A stretch of DNA of 10,972 bases from Thiomicrorhabdus sp. (GTDB lineage Bacteria > Pseudomonadota > Gammaproteobacteria > Thiomicrospirales > Thiomicrospiraceae). The stretch spans positions 1 to 10,972 of the forward strand of contig WFNQ01000026.1 of the NCBI GenBank assembly GCA_015488565.1, written 5' to 3'. Position 1 is the stretch's first letter, and each line of letters starts with the position of its first letter. Positions 1-6,839 of this stretch are shown one piece after another. Both the position numbers and the translations under genes were made by a program. The notes below the pieces were generated by a model. The model did no database searches. It was not told where the DNA came from and saw nothing but the letters and a program-made list of their open reading frames with translations.

Positions 1-119
1 ATCAGCTTGGGTTTGATACGATGACATACCGAACAATGTTGCCCACCAAATAAAATTAACAGCCCTTTTTCGGTTGCTTTTAACTTATTCAACGCAGCAA
101 AAGAAGTAACCTCTTTCAT
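1..119 (-). CDS. Thioredoxin-like protein, N-terminal part only (cut by window edge)
   Basis: An open frame starts with ATG at 119-117 and runs off the left edge, so about 39 residues are visible. They read as a short amphipathic start followed by a beta strand (GLLILFGGQ) and then HCSVCHTIKPKL, with a CxxC pair at residues 29 and 32. This is the beta1-CxxC-alpha1 layout of thioredoxin-fold proteins. There is no signal peptide, so a cytoplasmic location is likely. The start overlaps the stop of the upstream kinase gene as ATGA, which suggests translational coupling; no good ribosome binding site is visible. The thioredoxin fold is well supported by the motif and its context. The substrate is unknown, and the family cannot be narrowed without the C-terminal half, including the cis-proline. 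Confidence 0.75.
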   Translation of the reverse strand, partial: MKEVTSFAALNKLKATEKGLLILFGGQHCSVCHRIKPKL

Positions 120-1042
120 AACCATGCCGCGCCTCGAACACCACTTGAATCTCCGTATTTGGGAGGCAACAACAAGGTATTAACCTGATCACTAAACACC
201 CAGTTTTGCCAAATCTTAGGTACGTCAGCATAAAGAGAAGAGATATTGGACATGCCTCCGCCCAAAACAATCACGTCAGGATCAACTAGATTAATGACAC
301 TGGCCAACCCTTTCGCCAACCAAAGCGTATACGAGTTTAATAAATCCGATGCTGTGACATCTCCCTGTTGACTGAGTGCCACAATCTCTTTCGCGCTTTT
401 TTGTTCACCCGTTCGACGTTGATAATGGCTTTCAAATCCACTGCCCGATAAAAAGGTTTCGTTACAGCCTTTTAAGCCACAATAACATGGCTGCAAATGA
501 TCTTTTTCGTCTGCCCATGGCAAAGGATTATGTCCCCATTCCCCAGCAATGGCATTTACACCATTTAAAATCTGCCTTTGAATCACCAGACCACCGCCGC
601 ACCCCGTACCAATAATCACACCAAAGACGACATCAGCGCCTTTTGCCGCACCGTCCATCGCTTCGGATAATGCAAAACAGTTCGCATCATTCGTCAATTT
701 AATCGGTCGATTTAACATCCCCTGTAAATCGGATTGTAAATCTTGGCCAATCAAGCACGTTGAATTGGCATTTTTAATGCGTCCTGTTTTATGAGAGATC
801 GCTCCTGGAATACCAACCCCCACAGAACCTTTTTGACCCAGAGTCGCTTCCGCCTCCAAGACCAAAGAGGTCATTGCCTGAATAATCGCAGAGTAATTCC
901 CTTTTGGCGTCTCAATGCGTTTTTTATAAAGAACCTTATTACACTCTTGCAAGCTACTTGAGTTCGCCTCTCCAACGGTCGATAAAGCAATCAACTCAAT
1001 TTTAGAGCCTCCTAAATCAATACCAAAACGAAGGGATTTCAT
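116..1042 (-). CDS. mak: ROK-family sugar kinase, Mak-type fructokinase
   Basis: This 308-residue protein carries the full ROK kinase layout: an N-terminal phosphate-binding loop (GIDLGGSK, residues 7-14), GVGIPGAI at 75-82, the catalytic NDAN at 118-121 (Asp119), a glycine-rich GTGCGGG at 145-151, and the structural zinc site formed by His171 and CYCGLKGC (Cys186, Cys188, Cys193). From memory it follows E. coli Mak (YajF, fructokinase) closely along its length, including the ending HGDSSGVRGAAWL-like segment. The likely reaction is ATP-dependent phosphorylation of fructose in the cytoplasm; a related hexose or amino sugar is possible. It overlaps the upstream DUF455 gene by ATGA, so the two are co-translated, and it overlaps the downstream thioredoxin-like gene the same way. 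Start is the ATG at 1042. Confidence 0.9.
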   Translation of the reverse strand: MKSLRFGIDLGGSKIELIALSTVGEANSSSLQECNKVLYKKRIETPKGNYSAIIQAMTSLVLEAEATLGQKGSVGVGIPGAISHKTGRIKNANSTCLIGQDLQSDLQGMLNRPIKLTNDANCFALSEAMDGAAKGADVVFGVIIGTGCGGGLVIQRQILNGVNAIAGEWGHNPLPWADEKDHLQPCYCGLKGCNETFLSGSGFESHYQRRTGEQKSAKEIVALSQQGDVTASDLLNSYTLWLAKGLASVINLVDPDVIVLGGGMSNISSLYADVPKIWQNWVFSDQVNTLLLPPKYGDSSGVRGAAWL

Positions 1043-1860
1043 TTTCTCTTTTTTACCTCATTAAGTCCCTTAAGCCAAGCAATCTCTTTAGCACAAAACC
1101 CTGCTTTTTCGCGAGCTTCATAATTGAATGGGCCACGTAAATCACCATGATAATTAGATTCGATCACCTCTTGAAAGGTCACAAAAGGGTTTAAGCCTCG
1201 CTCATCACACAAATAACGAAACCAGCGCGTTCCCACTTCAACATGTCCAATTTCATCACGCAATAAAATCTTTAAAATCTCAACCCCACGTTTATCCCCA
1301 ATGGCACGTAATTTTTGAATCATAGGTGGCGTCACATCTAACCCTCGCGCTTCCAGTGTTCTTGGCACTAATGCCATTCGAATCAATGGATCATAATCCG
1401 TCTCATAAGTCGTCATCCACAAACCATCGTGCGCTGGCATATCACCATACTCATAACCTAAACGAGATAAGTGCTCCCGAACCATCTGAAAATGAAACGC
1501 CTCTTCACCTGCCACACCAAGCCAGTCCACATAAAAGCCCATAGGCATACCCTGAAAACGATAAATCGCATCCAAGGCCAAATTAATCGCATTAAACTCA
1601 ATATGGGCAATCGCATGCATTAGCGCGGCATGTCCCTCAGGAGACCCTAAACGTCTTTTGGGTAATGCTTTAGGAGAGACTAATTCTGGCTTGGCCGGGC
1701 GTCCAGGGTCTGCAATTCGATGAATGACTTTTAACGGCGTAAAATCAAAGCCGACCAAAGCCCACTCCTCTTGCAGTTGCGCTAATAAATGAATTTTATG
1801 ATCGAGATCCGATTCAATCAGGCACACATAAGCTGATTCAAATATATTTTTTGGTTCCAA
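1039..1860 (-). CDS. DUF455 ferritin-like protein
   Basis: This 273-residue protein matches the DUF455 family (ferritin-like, PF04305 from memory). A helical core carries residues of a likely di-iron site: Glu88 (HIEFNAI), Glu120 and His123 (GEEAFHF), Glu170, and Glu203 with His206 (RDEIGHVEVG). The N-terminal FESAYVCLIESDLDHKI and the RPAKPELV segment are also typical of the family. No signal peptide is present. The reading frame has no ATG or GTG between the upstream stop (TGA at 1917-1915) and the TTG at 1860, so TTG is the best start; the next Met is too far inside. Nine G's lie 8 bases before it and must act as the ribosome binding site. It is the first gene of an operon with the kinase and the thioredoxin-like gene. 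The biochemical role of DUF455 is not known. Confidence 0.85.
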   Translation of the reverse strand: MEPKNIFESAYVCLIESDLDHKIHLLAQLQEEWALVGFDFTPLKVIHRIADPGRPAKPELVSPKALPKRRLGSPEGHAALMHAIAHIEFNAINLALDAIYRFQGMPMGFYVDWLGVAGEEAFHFQMVREHLSRLGYEYGDMPAHDGLWMTTYETDYDPLIRMALVPRTLEARGLDVTPPMIQKLRAIGDKRGVEILKILLRDEIGHVEVGTRWFRYLCDERGLNPFVTFQEVIESNYHGDLRGPFNYEAREKAGFCAKEIAWLKGLNEVKKRK

Positions 1861-1867
1861 AAATCTT

Positions 1868-1876
1868 CCCCCCCCC
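1868..1876 (-). promoter_or_regulatory. G9 homopolymer in ribosome-binding-site position of the DUF455 gene
   Basis: On the coding strand nine consecutive G's are followed by AAGATTT and the TTG start. No standard AGGAGG is present, so pairing with the anti-Shine-Dalgarno must use the G run (G-G and G-U pairs) plus GGAAG. A run of this length is prone to slippage, which would alter both strength and spacing. The position is read directly; the regulatory effect is inference. Confidence 0.5.
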
Positions 1877-1908
1877 TTAAGTTTGTTGAATTTAAGCGTT
1901 AAAAAACA

Positions 1909-1946
1909 CCCAAATCATTACATAGAAACGTGAAAAATAGTGTAAT
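1909..1946. repeat. Solo end of the 104-bp inverted-repeat element
   Basis: These 38 bases match 8951-8988 at all but two positions (1917 A for C, 1946 T for G). The two changes face each other in a stem formed by 1917-1922 and 1941-1946, so they keep base pairing. The rest of the 104-bp element, including its opposite end, is not found nearby. It is most simply a decayed or partial copy. It lies in the promoter region of the DUF455 operon. Confidence 0.7.
1917..1946 (-). promoter_or_regulatory. Candidate sigma70-type promoter for the DUF455 operon, inside the solo repeat
   Basis: On the minus strand ATTACA (1946-1941, four of six to consensus) is followed after 18 bases by TGTAAT (1922-1917, five of six). 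Transcription would begin near 1910, leaving a leader of about 50 bases before the TTG start. It is the best-placed candidate between the upstream terminator and the gene, but the -35 is weak and the region is AT-rich. Confidence 0.3.
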
Positions 1947-1972
1947 AATTTGAAAAAATGAATGCTAAAACC

Positions 1973-2000
1973 AAAAAAAACCAGTCAGTGACTGGTTTTT
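1973..2000 (-). terminator. Rho-independent terminator after the small secreted protein gene
   Basis: AAAAACCAGT (1976-1985) pairs with ACTGGTTTTT (1991-2000) around a 5-base loop. On the minus strand the stem is followed by eight T's (1980-1973). It sits 35 bases after the stop of the 2035-2388 gene and separates that gene from the DUF455 operon. Confidence 0.85.
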
Positions 2001-2034
2001 AAATATACTAAAGCAAAACGCACAAGATAAGCCA

Positions 2035-2388
2035 CTAACGGTAGTATACCGCCTGAAGGTAACGAACACCTTTATATTGCTTGGCATCCACCGCATCAAA
2101 CAACGCAGCCCATTTAGCGCGATCAGCAGGTGTCATCACAGAGGAGGGATTTAATCCAGCCGATTTATCCGCATATTTTGCCTCGATTTTACTTAACTCA
2201 CTCATACAAGTAGCCACATCTACTTTCTGTTCAACCGCCTGCGCCGCATCCGAGCCTTTTTTGACTGCCACATCAATTACATTCGTAGCATCTTCAATAC
2301 ATAATTGATAAGTATCTGCTGCTTGAAGACTCATTGACGTCGTGGCAATCGCAGCAATAAACAACCCTTTTAATGTTAAATTTTTCAT
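2035..2388 (-). CDS. Small secreted protein of unknown function
   Basis: This 117-residue protein begins with a clear Sec signal peptide: MKNLTLK, a hydrophobic core (GLFIAAIATTSMS), then SLQAAD with likely cleavage after Ala23. The mature part, about 94 residues, is mainly helical by composition and has exactly two cysteines (Cys30 and Cys61), which could form a disulfide in the periplasm. It is not a lipoprotein. It ends in a Tyr/Arg-rich tail (YKGVRYLQAVYYR). I do not recognise a family. It is a single-gene unit with a candidate promoter upstream and a good terminator downstream, which supports it as a real expressed gene. The ribosome binding site before the ATG is weak (a G4 run about ten bases upstream). 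Confidence 0.75.
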   Translation of the reverse strand: MKNLTLKGLFIAAIATTSMSLQAADTYQLCIEDATNVIDVAVKKGSDAAQAVEQKVDVATCMSELSKIEAKYADKSAGLNPSSVMTPADRAKWAALFDAVDAKQYKGVRYLQAVYYR

Positions 2389-2421
2389 CTGTAGTGAACC
2401 CCAGTGTTGTAATTATTTTCA

Positions 2422-2450
2422 ATAATCAATTTTGAGGCTTTTATTTTCAA
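2422..2450 (-). promoter_or_regulatory. Candidate sigma70 promoter for the small secreted protein gene
   Basis: On the minus strand TTGAAA (2450-2445) is separated by 17 bases from GATTAT (2427-2422). The predicted start is near 2415, giving a leader of about 27 bases. A short AT-rich dyad, ATTATT/AATAAT at 2412-2426, overlaps the -10. The AT-rich background limits confidence. Confidence 0.35.
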
Positions 2451-2526
2451 ATAGCAACTCAACAAGCACTAAATATTACTAAACACTTATAAGCTTTATT
2501 TATCGTTCTTTTTTTAATGTAAGCCA

Positions 2527-2976
2527 TTAAGGTCTTTTTTTAAGACTCCAAAATAGTAACAAAACAATGACCGCTAAAAAAAATAACTGGTAAACCCCGT
2601 GTAAGGTCGAAAAAAGTTCCCAGTCCACAGAAGTTTTTTCTAAACCCAATGGGTAAGCCTCTTTTATCTCCGCCATCCAAGGCGCGATCCAAAAATGCAG
2701 TAAACAGACAAAAAACAGCGCGGCAACCAATGATCGAATAGAGCGAAGCGATTGCTCAATACCAATATATACGCCTAACACCATAATAAGCGTTACTAAC
2801 AGAAGCAAGCTTGAAAAATAAAATAACTGACCAGCTACCTCTCCAGCAAGTTTAGAGGGCAATTCTGAAAATAACACTGGAGCAACAAAATAGCCCACTG
2901 TTACCCATAAAATAGCCATTGAAAAAATAATAAACGAGGCCACTCTATCAACGCTATTTGACGCCTTTAACAACAT
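2527..2976 (-). CDS. DUF4149 inner-membrane protein
   Basis: This 149-residue protein has four predicted membrane helices at about 12-34, 49-71, 82-101 and 126-145, and a short basic C-terminus (KKRP). The segment APVLFSELPSKLAGEVAGQLF between helices 1 and 2 matches the conserved core of DUF4149 (TMEM205-like) proteins. The gene is commonly found just after greA in gammaproteobacteria, and that context holds here. A good ribosome binding site (AAGGAA, 6 bases before the ATG) fixes the start. Function is unknown. It is 59 bases downstream of greA and probably shares its transcript, as no terminator lies between them, only a small palindrome. Confidence 0.85.
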   Translation of the reverse strand: MLLKASNSVDRVASFIIFSMAILWVTVGYFVAPVLFSELPSKLAGEVAGQLFYFSSLLLLVTLIMVLGVYIGIEQSLRSIRSLVAALFFVCLLHFWIAPWMAEIKEAYPLGLEKTSVDWELFSTLHGVYQLFFLAVIVLLLFWSLKKRP

Positions 2977-3002
2977 AAAAATTCCTTATTTTTAAATACA
3001 TA

Positions 3003-3037
3003 AAGGCCTCTGCACGCCTCCTTCGTGCAAAGCACTT
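3003..3037. repeat. 35-bp palindromic mini-element at the greA stop codon
   Basis: The left arm (3003-3017) and the reverse complement of the right arm (3023-3037) each match GAGGCCTTTGCACGA, an end seen in the carA leader, at 12 of 15 positions, with only five bases between them. The centre forms a perfect 6-bp stem (TGCACG 3011-3016, CGTGCA 3024-3029). On the minus strand the loop reads AAGGAGG. The right arm overlaps the first two bases of the greA stop codon complement. There is no T run, so it is not a standard terminator. Confidence 0.55.
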
Positions 3038-3512
3038 AAATATAGTCTATTTTTATAATTTCATACTCAATATTACCGGCCGGAGCCATCACAACGCACT
3101 CATCCCCCTCTTCTTTCCCAATCAATGCGCGGGCAACAGGAGAGTTCACTGAAATTTTATTTTGCTTAATATCCGCCTCTTCATGCCCTACAATTTTATA
3201 AGTGACCTCCTCATCGGTATCAATGTTTAATAAGGTCACCGTTGTACCAAAAATAACTTTACCGCAGTGAGTCATCTTCGTCACATCAATGATTTGTGCC
3301 AAACTCAACACCGATTCAATTTGTTGAATACGTCCCTCAATCAACCCCTGCATTTCACGTGCGGCATGATACTCTGCATTCTCTTTTAAGTCACCATGAT
3401 CTCTTGCCGTCGCAATGGCTTCAATCACCGCAGGACGGTCCTCTTTTTTTAATTTCGTTAATTCGGCTTGTAGCGCATCTGCGCCTTCTTTTGTCATAGG
3501 ATGTTTTTGCAT
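3036..3512 (-). CDS. greA: Transcription elongation factor GreA
   Basis: This 158-residue protein has the usual GreA length. Its N-terminal coiled coil (about 8-75) carries the diagnostic tip DHGDLKENAEYHAAREMQ with the acidic residues Asp41 and Glu44 that reach the RNA polymerase active site. The C-terminal FKBP-like domain (about 80-158) contains NSPVARALIGKEEGDE, typical of the family. GreA binds the secondary channel of RNA polymerase and stimulates cleavage of backtracked RNA. The start is ATG at 3512, with AAAGGA about nine bases upstream; MQKHPMT parallels the E. coli start. It lies 87 bases downstream of carB, behind a strong hairpin terminator, so its transcript must either read through that hairpin or start upstream of it. 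Confidence 0.97.
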   Translation of the reverse strand: MQKHPMTKEGADALQAELTKLKKEDRPAVIEAIATARDHGDLKENAEYHAAREMQGLIEGRIQQIESVLSLAQIIDVTKMTHCGKVIFGTTVTLLNIDTDEEVTYKIVGHEEADIKQNKISVNSPVARALIGKEEGDECVVMAPAGNIEYEIIKIDYI

Positions 3513-3544
3513 GACTTCAATCCTTTTGTTTTCATTTCTGACAC

Positions 3545-3583
3545 AAAAACGCCAAAGTAAATTTTCACCTACTTTGGCGTTTT
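3545..3583 (-). terminator. Strong intrinsic terminator or attenuator between carB and greA
   Basis: AAAACGCCAAAGTA (3546-3559) and its exact reverse complement (3570-3583) form a perfect 14-bp stem with a 10-base loop, followed on the minus strand by TTTTTGTGT. It lies 16 bases after the carB stop and 33 bases before the greA start, too close for a separate greA promoter downstream of it. Confidence 0.85.
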
Positions 3584-3599
3584 GCTTTGTTAAAAAATA

Positions 3600-6500
3600 T
3601 TAATGAATGTCTTGTAGACAAGTAACGGGCTGGCCTTCCAAATAATCCATGGCTGCGACCGTTGCAAACGCACCTGCAATCGTTGTGGTGTAGCATGTTT
3701 TATGCATTAACGCCTCACGACGAATACTGGAAGAATCTTGAATACTGCCCGAACCATCCGAGGTATTCACAATCAAAACAATCTCTTCATTCACAATTGA
3801 ATCAACAATATTAGGGCGACCTTCCGTGACTTTATTCACAATCTCACACGCCACTCCCGCTTCGGTTAATGATGCGGCGGTGCCTCGTGTTGCGACAATG
3901 TTAAACCCTCTTGCAATCAATTGATTTGCTAAGTCAACCACTTGAACTCGATCCGCTTTACGCACGCTTAAAAAAGCCGTACCAGAACTCGGTAAAACCG
4001 TTCCTGCGGCCAACTGCGCTTTTGCGTACGCTTGAGCAAAATTTTCACCAATGCCCATGACTTCGCCCGTTGATTTCATTTCTGGCCCTAAAATCGGATC
4101 CACGCCTAAAAATTTGATAAAGGGAAAGACCGCTTCTTTCACACAGAAATTAATCGGTGCAATTTCATGGATAAACCCTTGATCGGCTAACTTCTGTCCA
4201 ACCATACAACGTGCTGCAATTTTAGCCAAGGGATAGCCAATAGCTTTGGACACAAAAGGAACCGTACGGGATGCACGAGGGTTGACTTCTAATACATAAA
4301 TATCATCCCCTTTAACGGCAAACTGAGTGTTCATCAACCCAACCACACCTAATGCTTTTGCCATGTCCGCCACTTGAACACGAATACGATCTTGAATCTC
4401 TTTCGAAATACTGTACGGAGGCAAAGAACAAGCCGAATCACCCGAGTGAATTCCCGCTTGCTCAATGTGCTCCATAATGCCACCAATCACAACCTGTTCA
4501 CCATCACAAATCGCATCCACATCCAATTCAACCGCATCGTCTAAAAAGCGATCTAATAAGACGGGAGAATCATTTGATACATCAATAGCCGCTTGCATAT
4601 AACGAACTAAATTGGCTTCGTCATACACAATTTCCATACCTCGCCCACCCAATACATAAGAGGGACGAACCACCAATGGGTAGCCAATTTCTTTGGCTAA
4701 AACAACTGCTTCGTCTGAAGACGTTGCAGTACGATTAGGCGGTTGCAACAGATTTAAGTCATTTAAAATTTTCTGAAAACGTTCACGATCTTCTGCAATA
4801 TCAATCGACTCTGGCGAGGTTCCAACAATAGGAACGCCTGCGGCTTCTAAATCTTCTGCCAACTTTAATGGGGTTTGTCCACCGTATTGAACAATGACCC
4901 CTTTAGGCTGTTCTACCTCGACAATTTCAAGCACGTCTTCTAAGGTAAGTGGTTCAAAATACAGACGATCTGAGGTATCGTAATCCGTTGAAACCGTTTC
5001 TGGGTTGCAGTTCACCATAATGGTTTCATAACCATCTTCACCTAGCGCCATGGCAGCATGAACACAACAATAATCGAACTCAATTCCTTGACCTATACGA
5101 TTTGGGCCTCCGCCCAAAATCATAATTTTGTCTCTGTCGGTTGGATTGGCCTCACACTCTTCATCGTACGTTGAGTACAAATAAGCGGTTGAGGTTTCAA
5201 ATTCTGCGGCACAAGTATCGACACGTTTAAAGACGGGGCGAATATTTAACGTATGACGAAACTTACGAATAAAGGCCGCATCGGTATTAAGCAGTTTTGC
5301 CAAACGGTTATCTGAGAACCCTTTACGCTTAAGGTTACGCAAATACGTTTCATCTAACGCGTCTAAACCACGTTGCTTTACGTCGTCTTCAATATCAACC
5401 AGCTCTTTAATTTGCGCCAAGAACCAAGGATCAATTTTACAACTTTCAAAAACAGCCTCTAAGTCCCAGCCCGCACGGAACGCATCGGCCACATACCATA
5501 AGCGCTCAGAACCAGGGTTGCGTAACTCTTGGCGCAAGACATCTTTAATCTCCTTCTCATCCATGGCGGCCAACGGCATAATTTCATCAAAGCCCGTTTT
5601 ACCCGTTTCCAAACCTCGCAATGCTTTTTGAATGGACTCCTGAAAGTTACGCCCCATCGCCATGACTTCACCAACCGATTTCATTTGAGTCGACAAACGT
5701 TCTTCCGCTTGTGGAAATTTCTCAAACGTAAAGCGAGGTACTTTCGTCACAACATAATCAATGGTTGGTTCAAAAGAGGCTGGCGTTGCCCCATTGGTAA
5801 TGTCATTTGAAAGCTCATCCAGCGTATAACCAACGGCTAACTTCGTCGCTATTTTTGCAATGGGAAAACCTGTCGCTTTAGACGCCAATGCCGACGAACG
5901 AGACACACGAGGATTCATCTCAATAATAATCATTCGTCCAGTTTCAGGGTGAACAGAAAACTGTACGTTAGAGCCTCCCGTTTCGACCCCAATTTCACGC
6001 AATACCGCTAAAGAGGCATTACGCATGATTTGGTACTCTTTATCGGTTAAGGTTTGTGCTGGCGCGACCGTAATGGAATCTCCCGTATGCACGCCCATCG
6101 GATCTAAGTTCTCTATCGAGCAGACAATAATGCCGTTATCATTGCAATCACGAACCACTTCCATTTCATACTCTTTCCACCCTTCAATCGACTCTTCAAT
6201 CAACAACTCTTTGGTGGGCGAAAGATCCAATCCAAATTTACAAATTTTTTCAAATTCATCTTTATTGTAAGCAATACCTCCACCCGAGCCACCTAAGGTA
6301 AACGAGGGGCGAATGACCGTCGGAAAGCCAACTTGTTCCTGAATTTTCCACGCCTCTTCCATATTATGAGCCACATCTGAAACAGGCATATCCAAGCCAA
6401 TTTTCGTCATCGCTTGACGAAAACGATCACGGTTCTCTGCTTTATCAATCGCATCCGCATTGGCACCAATCAATTCAATATTGTATTTTTTAAGCACACC

Positions 6501-6815
6501 TTGCGCATTCAAATCCAAGGCACAATTTAAGGCGGTTTGTCCTCCCATCGTAGGTAAGATGGCATCAGGGCGCTCTTTCGCAATAATGGTTTCAACCGTT
6601 TGCCACTCAATGGGTTCAATGTACGTTGCATCCGCCATTTCCGCATCCGTCATAATCGTCGCGGGGTTTGAGTTCACTAAAATAACACGGTAACCTTCCT
6701 CTTTTAAGGCTTTACACGCTTGAACACCAGAGTAATCAAATTCACAGGCTTGACCGATAATAATAGGGCCAGCGCCAATAATCATAATACTTTTTAAGTC
6801 ACTTCTTTTGGGCAT
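3600..6815 (-). CDS. carB: Carbamoyl-phosphate synthase large subunit
   Basis: At 1071 residues this is full length (E. coli about 1073). It has two homologous ATP-grasp halves: the carboxyphosphate half (about 1-403; GAGPIIIGQACEFDYSG near 14-30, GGQTALN) and the carbamoyl-phosphate half (about 554-936; GGGPNRIGQGIEFDYCC, YGGQTPLKLA). An oligomerisation segment lies between them, and a C-terminal MGS-like allosteric domain (about 937-1071) includes VATRGTAASL. It uses ammonia passed from CarA, bicarbonate and two ATP to make carbamoyl phosphate for pyrimidine and arginine synthesis in the cytoplasm; the allosteric domain usually senses UMP and ornithine. It starts 24 bases after carA with AGGA before the ATG, so the two are one operon. 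No truncation or frameshift is seen. Confidence 0.98.
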   Translation of the reverse strand: MPKRSDLKSIMIIGAGPIIIGQACEFDYSGVQACKALKEEGYRVILVNSNPATIMTDAEMADATYIEPIEWQTVETIIAKERPDAILPTMGGQTALNCALDLNAQGVLKKYNIELIGANADAIDKAENRDRFRQAMTKIGLDMPVSDVAHNMEEAWKIQEQVGFPTVIRPSFTLGGSGGGIAYNKDEFEKICKFGLDLSPTKELLIEESIEGWKEYEMEVVRDCNDNGIIVCSIENLDPMGVHTGDSITVAPAQTLTDKEYQIMRNASLAVLREIGVETGGSNVQFSVHPETGRMIIIEMNPRVSRSSALASKATGFPIAKIATKLAVGYTLDELSNDITNGATPASFEPTIDYVVTKVPRFTFEKFPQAEERLSTQMKSVGEVMAMGRNFQESIQKALRGLETGKTGFDEIMPLAAMDEKEIKDVLRQELRNPGSERLWYVADAFRAGWDLEAVFESCKIDPWFLAQIKELVDIEDDVKQRGLDALDETYLRNLKRKGFSDNRLAKLLNTDAAFIRKFRHTLNIRPVFKRVDTCAAEFETSTAYLYSTYDEECEANPTDRDKIMILGGGPNRIGQGIEFDYCCVHAAMALGEDGYETIMVNCNPETVSTDYDTSDRLYFEPLTLEDVLEIVEVEQPKGVIVQYGGQTPLKLAEDLEAAGVPIVGTSPESIDIAEDRERFQKILNDLNLLQPPNRTATSSDEAVVLAKEIGYPLVVRPSYVLGGRGMEIVYDEANLVRYMQAAIDVSNDSPVLLDRFLDDAVELDVDAICDGEQVVIGGIMEHIEQAGIHSGDSACSLPPYSISKEIQDRIRVQVADMAKALGVVGLMNTQFAVKGDDIYVLEVNPRASRTVPFVSKAIGYPLAKIAARCMVGQKLADQGFIHEIAPINFCVKEAVFPFIKFLGVDPILGPEMKSTGEVMGIGENFAQAYAKAQLAAGTVLPSSGTAFLSVRKADRVQVVDLANQLIARGFNIVATRGTAASLTEAGVACEIVNKVTEGRPNIVDSIVNEEIVLIVNTSDGSGSIQDSSSIRREALMHKTCYTTTIAGAFATVAAMDYLEGQPVTCLQDIH

Positions 6816-6839
6816 TACTCTTTTCCTAATTGTTATCGG

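Noticed and set aside
1861..1950. An upstream ATG for DUF455 reached by frameshift in the G9 tract
   Set aside because: The ATGs on the minus strand at this place run into stops (TAA) before the tract in their frames, so they cannot extend the gene.
2412..2426. ATTATT/AATAAT dyad overlapping a -10 as an operator
   Set aside because: Very AT-rich and short; such dyads are common by chance here.
5529..5810. Open frames on the plus strand inside carB, carA and the DUF455 gene
   Set aside because: They lie opposite well-supported conserved genes, show no recognisable domains, and have no ribosome binding sites of note.
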